Below, piece by piece: positions 8,149 through 16,002 of a DNA stretch of 64,000 bases (the stretch's first letter is position 1; every line of letters starts with the position of its first letter). Source of the stretch: UKL13-2 sp038321965 (GTDB lineage: Bacteria > Pseudomonadota > Gammaproteobacteria > Burkholderiales > Usitatibacteraceae); NCBI GenBank assembly GCA_038321965.1, contig JBBQFL010000021.1, positions 1 through 64,000 on the forward strand, written 5' to 3'. The notes below the pieces were generated by a model. The model had not been told where the DNA came from, did no database searches, and was given only the letters and a program-made list of their open reading frames with translations. A program made the position numbers and the translations under genes.

Positions 8149-8230
8149 GTCCCAGCCGTCGCTGGGACGACGGCTATTTTTTTTGACGGCTCCCCCTCTC
8201 CCTCGATCCCTCTCCCACGAGGGGAGAGGG
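8149..8230. repeat. Two adjacent extragenic palindromes
   Basis: GTCCCAGC-CGTC-GCTGGGAC (8149-8168) is a hairpin core shared with the element at 3297-3332. Directly after it, CCCTCTCCC is repeated and faces GGGGAGAGGG (8194-8230), a member of the C-rich/G-rich arm family also seen at 12851-12887 and 54671-54708. Confidence 0.55.
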
Positions 8231-8462
8231 AGGTTGATGGGCCGAGGCCCACTCCCACGGCAAGCTACACAGCTTGCCGGTTCTGCCGACAACATGTATG
8301 CATCGCGATTCTCCGTATCAGCCAGCGCTGGGAACGGCGGCGGTTTGCCGGGGTTGTCGCGATTCCATCTACCACCAAACGATCTCCCTCCAAAGGCAGT
8401 GCCGCTTGCAGCGTGATGCCTTCGAGTGCGCTATTCTTATTGCCTGCTTTCATCCTTTTTAC

Positions 8463-8484
8463 TTTCGTTGAGTACTCAACGAAA
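8463..8484. promoter_or_regulatory. Perfect 22-bp palindrome upstream of the C13 peptidase gene
   Basis: The half-site TTTCGTTGAGT is followed with no gap by its exact reverse complement ACTCAACGAAA. The palindrome ends about 100 bp before the ATG of the C13 peptidase gene. The length and perfect symmetry suit an operator for a dimeric repressor, but it could equally form a cruciform or hairpin. No adjacent regulator gene is present. Confidence 0.45.
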
Positions 8485-8582
8485 AGTCTGCAGGATCAGC
8501 TGTTCGAGTTCCTGCGGGCTCCATTTTTCTTACCGCTGCGCCAGTCCACGCGCGCCAGTCCAGTCCATCCATTCAACCTGCC

Positions 8583-10895
8583 ATGCGCACCAACTACGAA
8601 TACACGCTCAGCGACGAAGAGTTTCTTCGCATCCTTCGGGACCATCAGTCGAAGCAGCCGAATAGTGTTCCCGGGTATCCGGCCATTCAACGTATACCCG
8701 CGATATTGACGATTGAGGAAGATGGCATTTCGGTTGCGTCACCGAACGGAAACGCCACGTTCTTTTGGCGGGGCATCGTTTCGGTCGAAGAGCACGAGGA
8801 CAGCATTTCCCTGCTCCTTGAGAACGACTTGTTCTTTCCGATTGCGTCAATGGCGTTTGCCGATGCGGCAAAGCGTGATGCATTCCTCGCGCACGTGCGC
8901 GAGCGCATCGCGCCGGTGGCGATTGCACCTATCCCCGAGGCGGACGCGCTGGCGATCCCGGTTCCCGCGCCTGCGCCAGTGACGCCACCGGTTCCCAACC
9001 TGCAGCAGAACATCGGCAACGCCTTCCGCTTTGCGTTTTTCGCACGTGTCGCTGAGGAAAAAATGCCGGTCAGCTGGGGGCAGGTTGTGAGCTTCACTTT
9101 GCTCAGCATGGCGGCACCGGTTGCCTGGTCGCTCGTGGCCCTCCGTGGAGATGGCTATTGGAACTGGACTTCGCTGCCCGATGCCACGTTCCATGTGCCG
9201 GTGCTGCTGTTCGCGGCCGTTCTCGTCGGCCACGCCCTTCTGCGCGTTGAAAAAACGCTGGCGCTGCTACAGGCGTTTCTGATGATCGCGTTCGCCATCG
9301 ACCTGATTTACTACACGCTGTTTTTCGCGTTCTATCGGCTTCCCGACGGCATTGATGCCAGCCCCGCCTTTGCCGTGGCGTATTACGGGTGTGCGATCTG
9401 GCTGGCGCTGGCTTGCGCGGTCGCCGCAATGCGGTTGACCAGCGCGAACATCACCGGTATGACCGCCACTACGCGTCTGGTGCTCTTGCTGATCAGCGGA
9501 CTGTGCATCGCCCTGCCACTGTCAACCATCAATCGGGATCGCAGCCTCTGGGAAAAAGATTACCGCCAGGAAAAGGAGGTGGCGCCGGTCGCGCGCAACG
9601 ACATTAGCAGTGAAGATAATTTCTACCGCCAGCCCATCCTGCTCGAACAGGAACTCGCGGCAGTGCGGCCGCAACGCAAGGGTGTTACAGACGCATTTTT
9701 TATCGGCGTCGCGGGCTATGGCAACGAGGACGTATTCCGCCGCGAGATCGATTCAGTTGCCAAACTGTTCCGCGAACGCTTCGATGCCGAAGGGCACACC
9801 ATCCGCCTGATCAACAATCCCAAACTCGCCGCCAGCGCACCGATCGCCAGCGTGACCAGCCTGCGTGCCTCGCTCAAACGCGTCGCCGAAGTGATGGACA
9901 CCGAGGAAGATGTGCTGGTCCTGTTCCTCACTTCGCACGGCTCGGAAACGCATCGCTTTTCGCTGGAACTCTGGCCGATGCAGTTCAAGGAACTGGATCC
10001 GCTGAAGCTGCGTTCACTGCTCGATGAGTCCGGCATCAAGCATCGCGTGGTGGTGGTTTCCGCGTGCTATTCGGGCGGCTTCATCAATGCCCTTAAAAAC
10101 GATGACACGCTGGTCATCACTGCCTCGGCACCGGACCGAAATTCCTTCGGCTGCAACAACGAAAACGACTGGACCTATTTCGGTCGCGCCTATTTCGACG
10201 AAGCCCTGCGCAAGACTTTCTCGTTCACCGAAGCATTCGAACTCGCCAAGCCGGTGATCGCCGAGCGCGAAAAGAAGGAAGACTTCAAGCCGTCCAATCC
10301 GCAAATGTCGGTCGGGAAAAATATTGGTGCGACGCTGGAGCGGCTGCAGGCGCAACTGGCCGATCCAACTTTGCGTGCAGCAGCCGCGGAGTCAGCCGGA
10401 AAATTGAAGTCAACGGCCGATGCCGCATCACGCTACGCAGCCCTGCGTTTTGATCGCGAGTTCATCTCGCAATCGGTCAAGGTGTGCAAGACCGCCGCGC
10501 AAACCTCGGGCCCCGAAGTGATCGTCGCCGCCCAGCCCGATGCCTACGGCGGGCTTAACGCCAACAGCCCGCTATGGCCGCAGTTGGTCGGTGCATGGCA
10601 ACGCTACATCGATGAAGTCTGCGATCGCACCAATGACCCCCTGATGCTGCAAACGATGTACGCCAAGTTTCTGCGCGAAGCAGCCACGCCTCAGGATGTC
10701 AACGCCATGCAGCAATTTGCGGATACAACTGCCGGTACCAGTCGGCTGAAGACCGAAAAGATCACCGACCTGCGCATGACTGCCGAACTCGCCAGAATTC
10801 AGACCGAGTACCAGACTCGGCACTACAAAACCTTTCTGGATGAGCAGCAGCGGATTTATGCGGCGTTTCAGAGTGGATTGAAAGCGCGGAAGTGA
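8583..10895 (+). CDS. Multipass membrane protein with caspase-like C13 peptidase domain
   Basis: A 770-residue protein in four parts. Residues 1-110 resemble the YcxB-like/PH-like module (starting MRTNYEYTLSDEEFLRIL). About five hydrophobic segments fall between 168 and 318. A peptidase C13 (legumain/caspase-fold) domain spans about 360-590. The C-terminal region (600-770) is helical with no known domain. The catalytic dyad is visible: His452 in FLTSHGSE and Cys495 in VVVSACYSGGF, each after a hydrophobic beta strand as in the CD clan. C13 enzymes cut after Asn or Asp, or act as transamidases. The gene stands alone downstream of a perfect palindrome. The substrate and biological role are unknown; a stress, cell-death or envelope function is only speculation. 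Confidence 0.82.
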   Translation: MRTNYEYTLSDEEFLRILRDHQSKQPNSVPGYPAIQRIPAILTIEEDGISVASPNGNATFFWRGIVSVEEHEDSISLLLENDLFFPIASMAFADAAKRDAFLAHVRERIAPVAIAPIPEADALAIPVPAPAPVTPPVPNLQQNIGNAFRFAFFARVAEEKMPVSWGQVVSFTLLSMAAPVAWSLVALRGDGYWNWTSLPDATFHVPVLLFAAVLVGHALLRVEKTLALLQAFLMIAFAIDLIYYTLFFAFYRLPDGIDASPAFAVAYYGCAIWLALACAVAAMRLTSANITGMTATTRLVLLLISGLCIALPLSTINRDRSLWEKDYRQEKEVAPVARNDISSEDNFYRQPILLEQELAAVRPQRKGVTDAFFIGVAGYGNEDVFRREIDSVAKLFRERFDAEGHTIRLINNPKLAASAPIASVTSLRASLKRVAEVMDTEEDVLVLFLTSHGSETHRFSLELWPMQFKELDPLKLRSLLDESGIKHRVVVVSACYSGGFINALKNDDTLVITASAPDRNSFGCNNENDWTYFGRAYFDEALRKTFSFTEAFELAKPVIAEREKKEDFKPSNPQMSVGKNIGATLERLQAQLADPTLRAAAAESAGKLKSTADAASRYAALRFDREFISQSVKVCKTAAQTSGPEVIVAAQPDAYGGLNANSPLWPQLVGAWQRYIDEVCDRTNDPLMLQTMYAKFLREAATPQDVNAMQQFADTTAGTSRLKTEKITDLRMTAELARIQTEYQTRHYKTFLDEQQRIYAAFQSGLKARK

Positions 10896-11234
10896 ACTCT
10901 AGCATTGGTGCGGGTTCGTAAGCCGTCGTTCCAGCGAATGGACACAAGGGCCACGCCCGGCCAGAAATCCAGTCCGTGCAACATCAATTGTTCCGAAGGT
11001 TACTCAGCAGTCAGAAATTAGTGCGACAAATTTCAGCGCGCGGTCGTCGCAGGGATGTCTCCTTCCCCCGGCGACGGGGGAAGGAGCCAACTCGCCGCGC
11101 ATGAGTCTTCAGTTGTCTACATTAACGACTGCTGGGTAATAGAGTCAGAGAGTGGGGCAGAGTGGGTGCAGGCCTGTGTTCTGACTTGTCTTTTGTTTAG
11201 GCGCGCCAAGCCAACTTAGCGCACCCCGAACCTT
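10896..11234. other. Intergenic region holding a dispersed repeat
   Basis: No gene is supported here. The stretch lies between two genes that converge on it and is largely occupied by the repeat copy at 11003-11117. A fragment of the CGTCGTTCCAGCG family occurs near 10924. Confidence 0.5.
11003..11117. repeat. Dispersed palindromic repeat, short copy (inverted relative to 2985-3190)
   Basis: Read on the minus strand it starts CAACTGAAGACTCATG, passes through GTTGGCTCCTTCCCCC and GGGGGAAGGAGAC, and ends CACTAATTTCTGACTGCTG. Ends and arms match the element at 2985-3190, but the inner palindrome of that copy is absent. The arms CTCCTTCCCCCG and CGGGGGAAGGAG can form a strong hairpin. Confidence 0.7.
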
Positions 11235-12326
11235 TCAATTCGACGACCGCCGCGGCACGCGTAACGCCCAGCTCCCTGCGCTCGTTACCTTGCTCCTGCC
11301 GCGGCAACTGAATGATGCGTTGAGCAGTTTCGGGTTTTTGGCGTTGCTGGATTCGGCGTACATGGTGGCCACCTCGCGCAGACGATGTCCAGGTGTGCAA
11401 CTGAAGCCGACCTGTTCGCGCGGGTACCACCATGCGTGATCGCGGATGCCGTATTCATCGATGCGCGTGTCGCCAAATTCGGCGGGCGGCTTGTTGTCGA
11501 AATTCTTGATCGGCCCAACGATGGTGACTTTGATAATTTTGTCGTCGAAGTCGATCTCGGCGATGCGCGCGTCCGGCGGCAGTTGCGATTCCAGCATCGC
11601 GAATACGCGGTCCGGTTGCAGGAGCCAGTTGGTGACGTTCGGCAGTGCTTTGAGCGCGGGGAATTGTGCGACGGCAAGTTCGGCCGGCGGTGTACGAAAG
11701 AGTACGGGGATGTCCCTCGCATCGGGGCCGATCAGTTGCACGCGGCCGGCTTCGGCATTTGTCGTGTTGTCGGTAGGTTTGATGCTGTCTTTGGCGTTTG
11801 TGGCGATACCGGGCTTTGACCAGCGGCGCTCCACCAGTTGCCGCGTCGCGGGGTTCTCGGTCACTTCGATGCCTGCGAGGCCCGGGTCTTCCATGGCGAC
11901 GAGGTAATCGAACAGCTTGCGATCATTGAGGATGTTGCGCGTCTCGTCGCTTTGTGGAGGCACCTGCTTGCCCAGCACCCGTTCGTAACGCGCACCCGGG
12001 TTCGCGACATTGCCGTCACACGCGAAGTGCCGCATCGAGCTCGTGTCCACGCCTTCGAGCACGTACCAGTCCACGCTCTGCCGGTGCCACGCCACCGCGA
12101 GCGCCGGCTGGTCGAAATGCCATGCCTTCCAAAGGTTGTGGCAGTGCGCCACCGCTTGCGGCATCGTCATATGCGTGAGTTCGACGCGCGTCTGTTGCTC
12201 CTCTAGTGCTTGCTGGGCGCGATTTTCCTGGCTCTGCACAATCAGCCAATAAGCAAATCCGGCGACGACCAGCGCAATGACGAAGTAAAACACCAGATCG
12301 CTTAATGAGGGTTTTTTTATTGGCAT
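11235..12326 (-). CDS. Hypothetical membrane-anchored protein
   Basis: A 363-residue protein I do not recognise. One hydrophobic segment near the N-terminus (about 10-29, VFYFVIALVVAGFAYWLIV) follows a short basic start, so it is probably anchored with the bulk outside the cytoplasm. Residues 30-48 are Gln/Glu-rich and may form a short coiled coil. Cysteines occur in HCHNLW, FACDGN, FSCTPG and FSCRGR, a spacing that would allow two disulfides. The C-terminal ~20 residues are basic and low in conservation-like character and may be a late extension. It lies alone on its strand, 150 bp from the YciI gene. No function is proposed. Confidence 0.6.
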   Translation of the reverse strand: MPIKKPSLSDLVFYFVIALVVAGFAYWLIVQSQENRAQQALEEQQTRVELTHMTMPQAVAHCHNLWKAWHFDQPALAVAWHRQSVDWYVLEGVDTSSMRHFACDGNVANPGARYERVLGKQVPPQSDETRNILNDRKLFDYLVAMEDPGLAGIEVTENPATRQLVERRWSKPGIATNAKDSIKPTDNTTNAEAGRVQLIGPDARDIPVLFRTPPAELAVAQFPALKALPNVTNWLLQPDRVFAMLESQLPPDARIAEIDFDDKIIKVTIVGPIKNFDNKPPAEFGDTRIDEYGIRDHAWWYPREQVGFSCTPGHRLREVATMYAESSNAKNPKLLNASFSCRGRSKVTSAGSWALRVPRRSSN

Positions 12327-12476
12327 GGTGGGGTTGGGTGGTTGTTATGCATCAGAGCGGCTGGTACAACGGCTAGTACTGGAGCGGGTTGTGGCACGAA
12401 AATGGCTGGAACGGCTCGCTGGTGCTGGAGTTTCATCCTCCATCGGGCGCTTTCTTTCGGGGTTTCAGGATGTTAG

Positions 12477-12785
12477 CTAAAGCGTATTCGGGTCCACCCT
12501 GACCGAAGGATTGTCGCCAATCACCGTCGTCCACTCGCGCACCCGCCAGGATGTCACGACGCCGTTCAATACATATGGATCAGCCTTTGCGAAATCCACC
12601 GCGACTTTCGGTGAGTCGCCATGGAATATCAACACCGCACCATCCGGCGGATTCGCCAGCGCCCCGGCCATGATGATTTCACCGCGCTCATGCGCGGCCA
12701 TCGCGTGCAGCAAATGCGACTTGCGGTAGGGTGTGCGGGCGGTGGTGTAGTCGGCGACGACTTCGTACATTAGGAGGTAGTGCAT
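12477..12785 (-). CDS. YciI family protein
   Basis: A 102-residue protein with the dimeric alpha/beta-barrel (ferredoxin-like) fold of the YciI family. It starts MHYLLMYEV with the conserved R-x-x-H-L (about 21-26), then HERGEIIMAGALANPPDGAV, the family's central block. A His-Asp pair is thought to form an active site in some members, but the reaction is not established for most. The ATG lies at 12785 and the length is typical. It is transcribed toward the unknown protein at 11235-12326 and may or may not share a transcript with it. Confidence 0.85.
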   Translation of the reverse strand: MHYLLMYEVVADYTTARTPYRKSHLLHAMAAHERGEIIMAGALANPPDGAVLIFHGDSPKVAVDFAKADPYVLNGVVTSWRVREWTTVIGDNPSVRVDPNTL

Positions 12786-12850
12786 GCTGGGCTCTTTGGG
12801 TTGGCTGGCGGAATAACTATTTTATTGTGGTGGGGAAGTATTGAGTTTCA

Positions 12851-12887
12851 CCCTCTCTCCCACCTCTCTCCCATCGAGGGAGAGAGG
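12851..12887. repeat. Extragenic palindrome (CCCTCTCCC / GGGAGAGAGG)
   Basis: C-rich arm CCCTCTCTCCCACCTCTCTC faces GAGGGAGAGAGG across a short loop. It resembles the elements at 8194-8230 and 54671-54708. It lies between the YciI gene and the ABC transporter genes. Confidence 0.5.
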
Positions 12888-12941
12888 CTTTGGATGGCCG
12901 TGCGCATATACTGCGCGTTTGCTGTTGGCGTCAGAGGGTCA

Positions 12942-13745
12942 TCAAAGGGGTGGAGCCTCTACAGCCCGCACCCTTGGCCTGCAAAACGCATGTCCCCGCG
13001 CGGCGTCCTCAATCAACTGCACTTCCACGTCATACAGCGTGCGTAGATTCGCCGCCGTCACCACTTCACGCGGCACACCCAGCGCCAGCACATTGCCGTG
13101 ATGCAGTAGCAGCGCGCGGTCTGCGCATTGCAGCGCGTGATCGGGATCGTGTGTACAAAAAAGCACGCTGCGGCCGCTGGCTTTCAGGCGCAATATTTCG
13201 TGCAGGATCAACGCCTGATTGCCGAAATCCAGACTCGCGGTGGGCTCGTCCATGATGAGCAGCGGCGACTCCTGCGCGAGTGCGCGCGCGATCAGTGCAA
13301 GTTGGCGTTCACCGCCACTGATTTGGGTGATTGTCTTATCGGCTAGATGGGTAATGTTGAGTTCATTCATCGCGACGTCTGCCGCCGCGATGTCCTTTGC
13401 GCCGGGCCGGTTGAACAGTCCCAGATGCGCGGTGCGGCCCATCAGCACCACATCACGCACAGTGAAGGCGAAGTAGGTGTTGTTCGCCTGCGGCACGTAG
13501 GCCATCATGCGCGCGCGCTCAGTGTCGGTGCAATCGTGCAGCGCTTTACCGCGCAATGAAATGTTGCCGCTGTGCGTGGGCAGAAGCGCGAGCAGCGTGC
13601 GAAACAGCGTGGTCTTACCGCCGCCGTTTGGCCCGAGCACGCACAGCACTTCGCCCTCAGCAACATCAAGATTGATATCGCGGCCCAGCGTGCGGCCGGG
13701 GTGGCCGTAGGCGAGTGCGCGGGCTTCGATCAATGATGCGTTCAC
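12942..13745 (-). CDS. ABC transporter ATP-binding protein (BtuD/FecE type)
   Basis: The cytoplasmic ATPase of a type II (vitamin B12/iron-chelate-like) importer. Walker A is GPNGGGKTT, the Q-loop sits in YVPQANNT, the signature is ISGGERQ, Walker B is LLIMDEPTASLD and the H-loop is CTHDPDH. I chose the GTG at 13745, two bases after the permease stop (13748-13750), reading V-N-A-S-L-I-E-A-R-A; an upstream ATG at 13787 would overlap the permease by 40 bp. The substrate is unknown. The neighbourhood of tungstate and molybdate uptake genes makes an oxyanion role, as in Haemophilus MolBC, worth considering beside iron chelates or cobalamin. No binding protein gene adjoins it. Confidence 0.88.
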   Translation of the reverse strand: MNASLIEARALAYGHPGRTLGRDINLDVAEGEVLCVLGPNGGGKTTLFRTLLALLPTHSGNISLRGKALHDCTDTERARMMAYVPQANNTYFAFTVRDVVLMGRTAHLGLFNRPGAKDIAAADVAMNELNITHLADKTITQISGGERQLALIARALAQESPLLIMDEPTASLDFGNQALILHEILRLKASGRSVLFCTHDPDHALQCADRALLLHHGNVLALGVPREVVTAANLRTLYDVEVQLIEDAARGHAFCRPRVRAVEAPPL

Positions 13746-13747
13746 GG

Positions 13748-14764
13748 TTACGCTTTCGAGCGCGAATTCGTGGCCGCGAGCAGCCACAGGAACAAGGGCG
13801 TGCCGATTAGCGCCGTCAGCACGCCGGGCGGAATCTCGATGCTCGCCATGGTGCGGGCGAGTGTGTCCACCGCCAGCAAGTAGCTCGCACCGAGCAGCAA
13901 GGTCAGCGGCAACATGCGTGCAAATTCGGGGCCGATGAGCAGGCGTGCCGCGTGCGGAATCAGCAGCCCGATCCAGCCGATGATGCCCGAGATCGATACA
14001 GCCGCCGCCGTGACCAGCGTGGCGCTGGCGACGATGATGATCCGCAACCGCGCGACGTTCACCCCCAGCGCACGCGCTTCATCGTCCGAAAGTGAGAGCA
14101 CATTCATGCGCCAGCGCAGCAGGAAGATTGGTACGAGTCCCACCAGCACTAGCGGACTCGCGATCCACAAATCTGCAGGTGTTATCGAACTCAAACTGCC
14201 GAGCAACCAGAAGGTAATCGCAGGTAATTGGTTGTAGGGATCAGCCAGATATTTCATCATCGCGATACCCGAACCCAACAATGTGCCGACGACCACGCCG
14301 GTGAGGATGAGTGCGAGTATCGGGTCGTGCCCACGCACGGCATTGCCGATGAAATACACCATCGCCACGGCGACCAAGCCGCCTGCAAAAGCGAACCCCT
14401 GAATGGCAAGGATCGGCAACGACAGAAAAATCGCCAGCACCGCGCCCAACGCCGCGCCACTGGATACGCCGAGGATGTCAGGCGAGACCAGAGGATTGCG
14501 GAACATGTTCTGGTACACCGCACCTGCACCCGCCAGCGCCGCACCGATGAAGATCGCCGCGATGACGCGTGGGCCACGAATCTGGAAGATGACGGCGTCG
14601 TAGGTGGAGGGCAAGGTGTGCGTATTGCCGGTGAGCTTGGCCCAGAGTACCGTCCACAGCTCGGATGGGCTGATCGAGAAGCGACCGACCGAGAAGGCGA
14701 TGAACGCGAGAACGACGAGCAGTGCCAGGGCAGCGAGGGAGAGGGTGGGGAGTCTTTGATTCAT
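13748..14764 (-). CDS. FecCD-family ABC transporter permease
   Basis: A 338-residue inner-membrane permease with about ten hydrophobic segments, the size and pattern of the BtuC/FecCD family. Typical blocks are visible: RGPRVIAAIFIGAALAGAGA followed by V-Y-Q-N-M-F-R-N-P-L-V-S-P-D-I-L-G (about 70-100), and near the end GWIGLLIPHAARLLIGPE and TLARTM. It forms a homodimer with two copies of the ATPase encoded immediately downstream. A substrate-binding protein, normally the third part, is not present within the window on this strand. Confidence 0.92.
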   Translation of the reverse strand: MNQRLPTLSLAALALLVVLAFIAFSVGRFSISPSELWTVLWAKLTGNTHTLPSTYDAVIFQIRGPRVIAAIFIGAALAGAGAVYQNMFRNPLVSPDILGVSSGAALGAVLAIFLSLPILAIQGFAFAGGLVAVAMVYFIGNAVRGHDPILALILTGVVVGTLLGSGIAMMKYLADPYNQLPAITFWLLGSLSSITPADLWIASPLVLVGLVPIFLLRWRMNVLSLSDDEARALGVNVARLRIIIVASATLVTAAAVSISGIIGWIGLLIPHAARLLIGPEFARMLPLTLLLGASYLLAVDTLARTMASIEIPPGVLTALIGTPLFLWLLAATNSRSKA

Positions 14765-14812
14765 TGGGGGAGTTTACTGAGTCCTGAGGCGCGCATTCAT
14801 TGCTGCACGAAT

Positions 14813-14905
14813 ACTCCTTCTCCCGTGGGCGAAGGTTGGGATGAGGGGCAGCTGTTACGCACTGACGCAATCCCCTCACCCTCCCCCCGCAAGCGGGGCG
14901 AGAGA
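14813..14905. repeat. Extragenic palindrome upstream of the FecCD permease
   Basis: CTCCTTCTCCCGTGGGCGAA and GGTTGGGATGAGGGG face CCCCTCACCCT and CCCCCGCAAGCGGGGCGAGAG. The arms can fold into a long imperfect hairpin. Its wording partly matches the element at 2985-3190. It sits between the permease start and the end of the HTH regulator gene, both on the minus strand, so it may separate their transcripts. Confidence 0.55.
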
Positions 14906-14971
14906 ATTGAATCTCGCTATCTCGAATAAGCCCTCATTTCTGCGAGAGTTACCGCTTCGCTTACCCATCTG

Positions 14972-15877
14972 TCACGCATTCCACATCACCCCGCCAAGCC
15001 CCCGAATATCGTACCCCGCCAACGTTTTCGCATATCGCAGGAACGCCGGCTTTCGCGTGAACTCCATCAATGCCTGCCACGGTGCATCGAAATAGCTGGC
15101 GCGCAGCACCACGATATCCAGCCGCTCGACGGTGAGGGGAATGAAGTCGAGGTGGAACTGCCGTGCCACCGCACGTACTGCCAGGCCCACGTCGGCGCGT
15201 CCATCGAGAATCGCCGACGCGATATCGGTTTCAGTCTGCGCTGCCGGCTGCACCAGTTTGAGTTGATCGGTGTTGATGCCAACTTCACTGAGCAGTTGCA
15301 GGAAAAGCAGATAACTCCCCGCACCCGGCTGACGCAGGATCGTGCGAACCCTGCGCTTTTTAAGGTCCACTAGCGTGCCGATCTTAAGCGGATTTCCCGC
15401 TGCAATCACCAGCCCTTGCTCGCGCTTGGCCCATTCGATCAGTACACAATCAAGGTGCCCGAGTCGATCGCGAGCCAGCGCGATGTTTCGATCTTCGCGC
15501 GGTTTGTCTGCTGTGTTGGCCGCAGCGGGAATATGCATCGCCGCCGCGCAGGCTGACGTGGCGACCAGACGATCAACGCCGTCCATGCTGCCGTAGGTCA
15601 TCGTGGCCAACCCGCAGCGCGATTCACGCACTGCCCACTCAAGTAACGGGTCGCTGCTGCCAGCGATGATGGCGGGTGCATTGCGTTGTGCATTTAGCGT
15701 GGTGCCAGCTGTACTCTGTTTTACCCATTCGTCGACTAGCGCACGCGGAAATAACAGCTTGCCCGATATGCGCGAGTGGGGGATTTCGTCCTGCGCGACC
15801 ATGTCGTAAATCTTGCGCTCCTTGAGTCGCAAATAGTCGGCCACTTCCTTGGTGCTCATCAATTGTCGTGCGGACAT
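14972..15877 (-). CDS. HTH regulator with periplasmic-binding-like ligand domain
   Basis: A 301-residue protein with an N-terminal excisionase/MerR-type helix-turn-helix (about 6-55: STKEVADYLRLKERKIYDMV, then SGKLLFPRALVDEWV). A C-terminal PBP-like domain (about 80-300, PF12727 type) resembles the binding proteins of molybdate and tungstate transporters. It diverges from tupBCA across a 77-128 bp gap, which strongly suggests that it senses tungstate or molybdate and controls that operon. Two TATGCAT motifs 20 bp apart lie in the gap. It has no TOBE/MOP domain, so it differs from full-length ModE and from TunR-like regulators. The function is inferred from architecture and position. Confidence 0.82.
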   Translation of the reverse strand: MSARQLMSTKEVADYLRLKERKIYDMVAQDEIPHSRISGKLLFPRALVDEWVKQSTAGTTLNAQRNAPAIIAGSSDPLLEWAVRESRCGLATMTYGSMDGVDRLVATSACAAAMHIPAAANTADKPREDRNIALARDRLGHLDCVLIEWAKREQGLVIAAGNPLKIGTLVDLKKRRVRTILRQPGAGSYLLFLQLLSEVGINTDQLKLVQPAAQTETDIASAILDGRADVGLAVRAVARQFHLDFIPLTVERLDIVVLRASYFDAPWQALMEFTRKPAFLRYAKTLAGYDIRGLGGVMWNA

Positions 15878-15887
15878 CTTCCATTCC

Positions 15888-15914
15888 TATGCATGAACAT
15901 GCAGGGATATGCAT
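15888..15914. promoter_or_regulatory. Candidate operator: two TATGCAT motifs 20 bp apart
   Basis: TATGCAT occurs at 15888-15894 and again at 15908-15914, on the same face of the helix, with an ACATGCA-like copy between them. A further TATGCA lies at about 15943. The motifs sit immediately upstream of the HTH/PBP regulator and between it and tupB, the expected place for a shared regulatory site. No footprint is known to me. Confidence 0.4.
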
Positions 15915-16002
15915 TGCTTCCTGACTACGGAATTGGTGCAAGTATGCAGTTAAAGTGCGACATCTGTCCAAGCCCTTTGTTTACGTTCAATCATCGAACG
16001 AC

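Larger units (their letters stand above)
7651..8582. other. Gene-free stretch with tRNA relic and repeats
   Basis: About 930 bp without a credible protein gene. It holds the upstream region of the ABC-3C operon, a tRNA-Leu 3' fragment (8045-8080), two extragenic palindromes (8149-8168 and 8194-8230) and a perfect 22-bp palindrome (8463-8484) before the next gene. Open frames such as 7885-8079 read straight through the tRNA relic and are artefacts. Confidence 0.6.
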
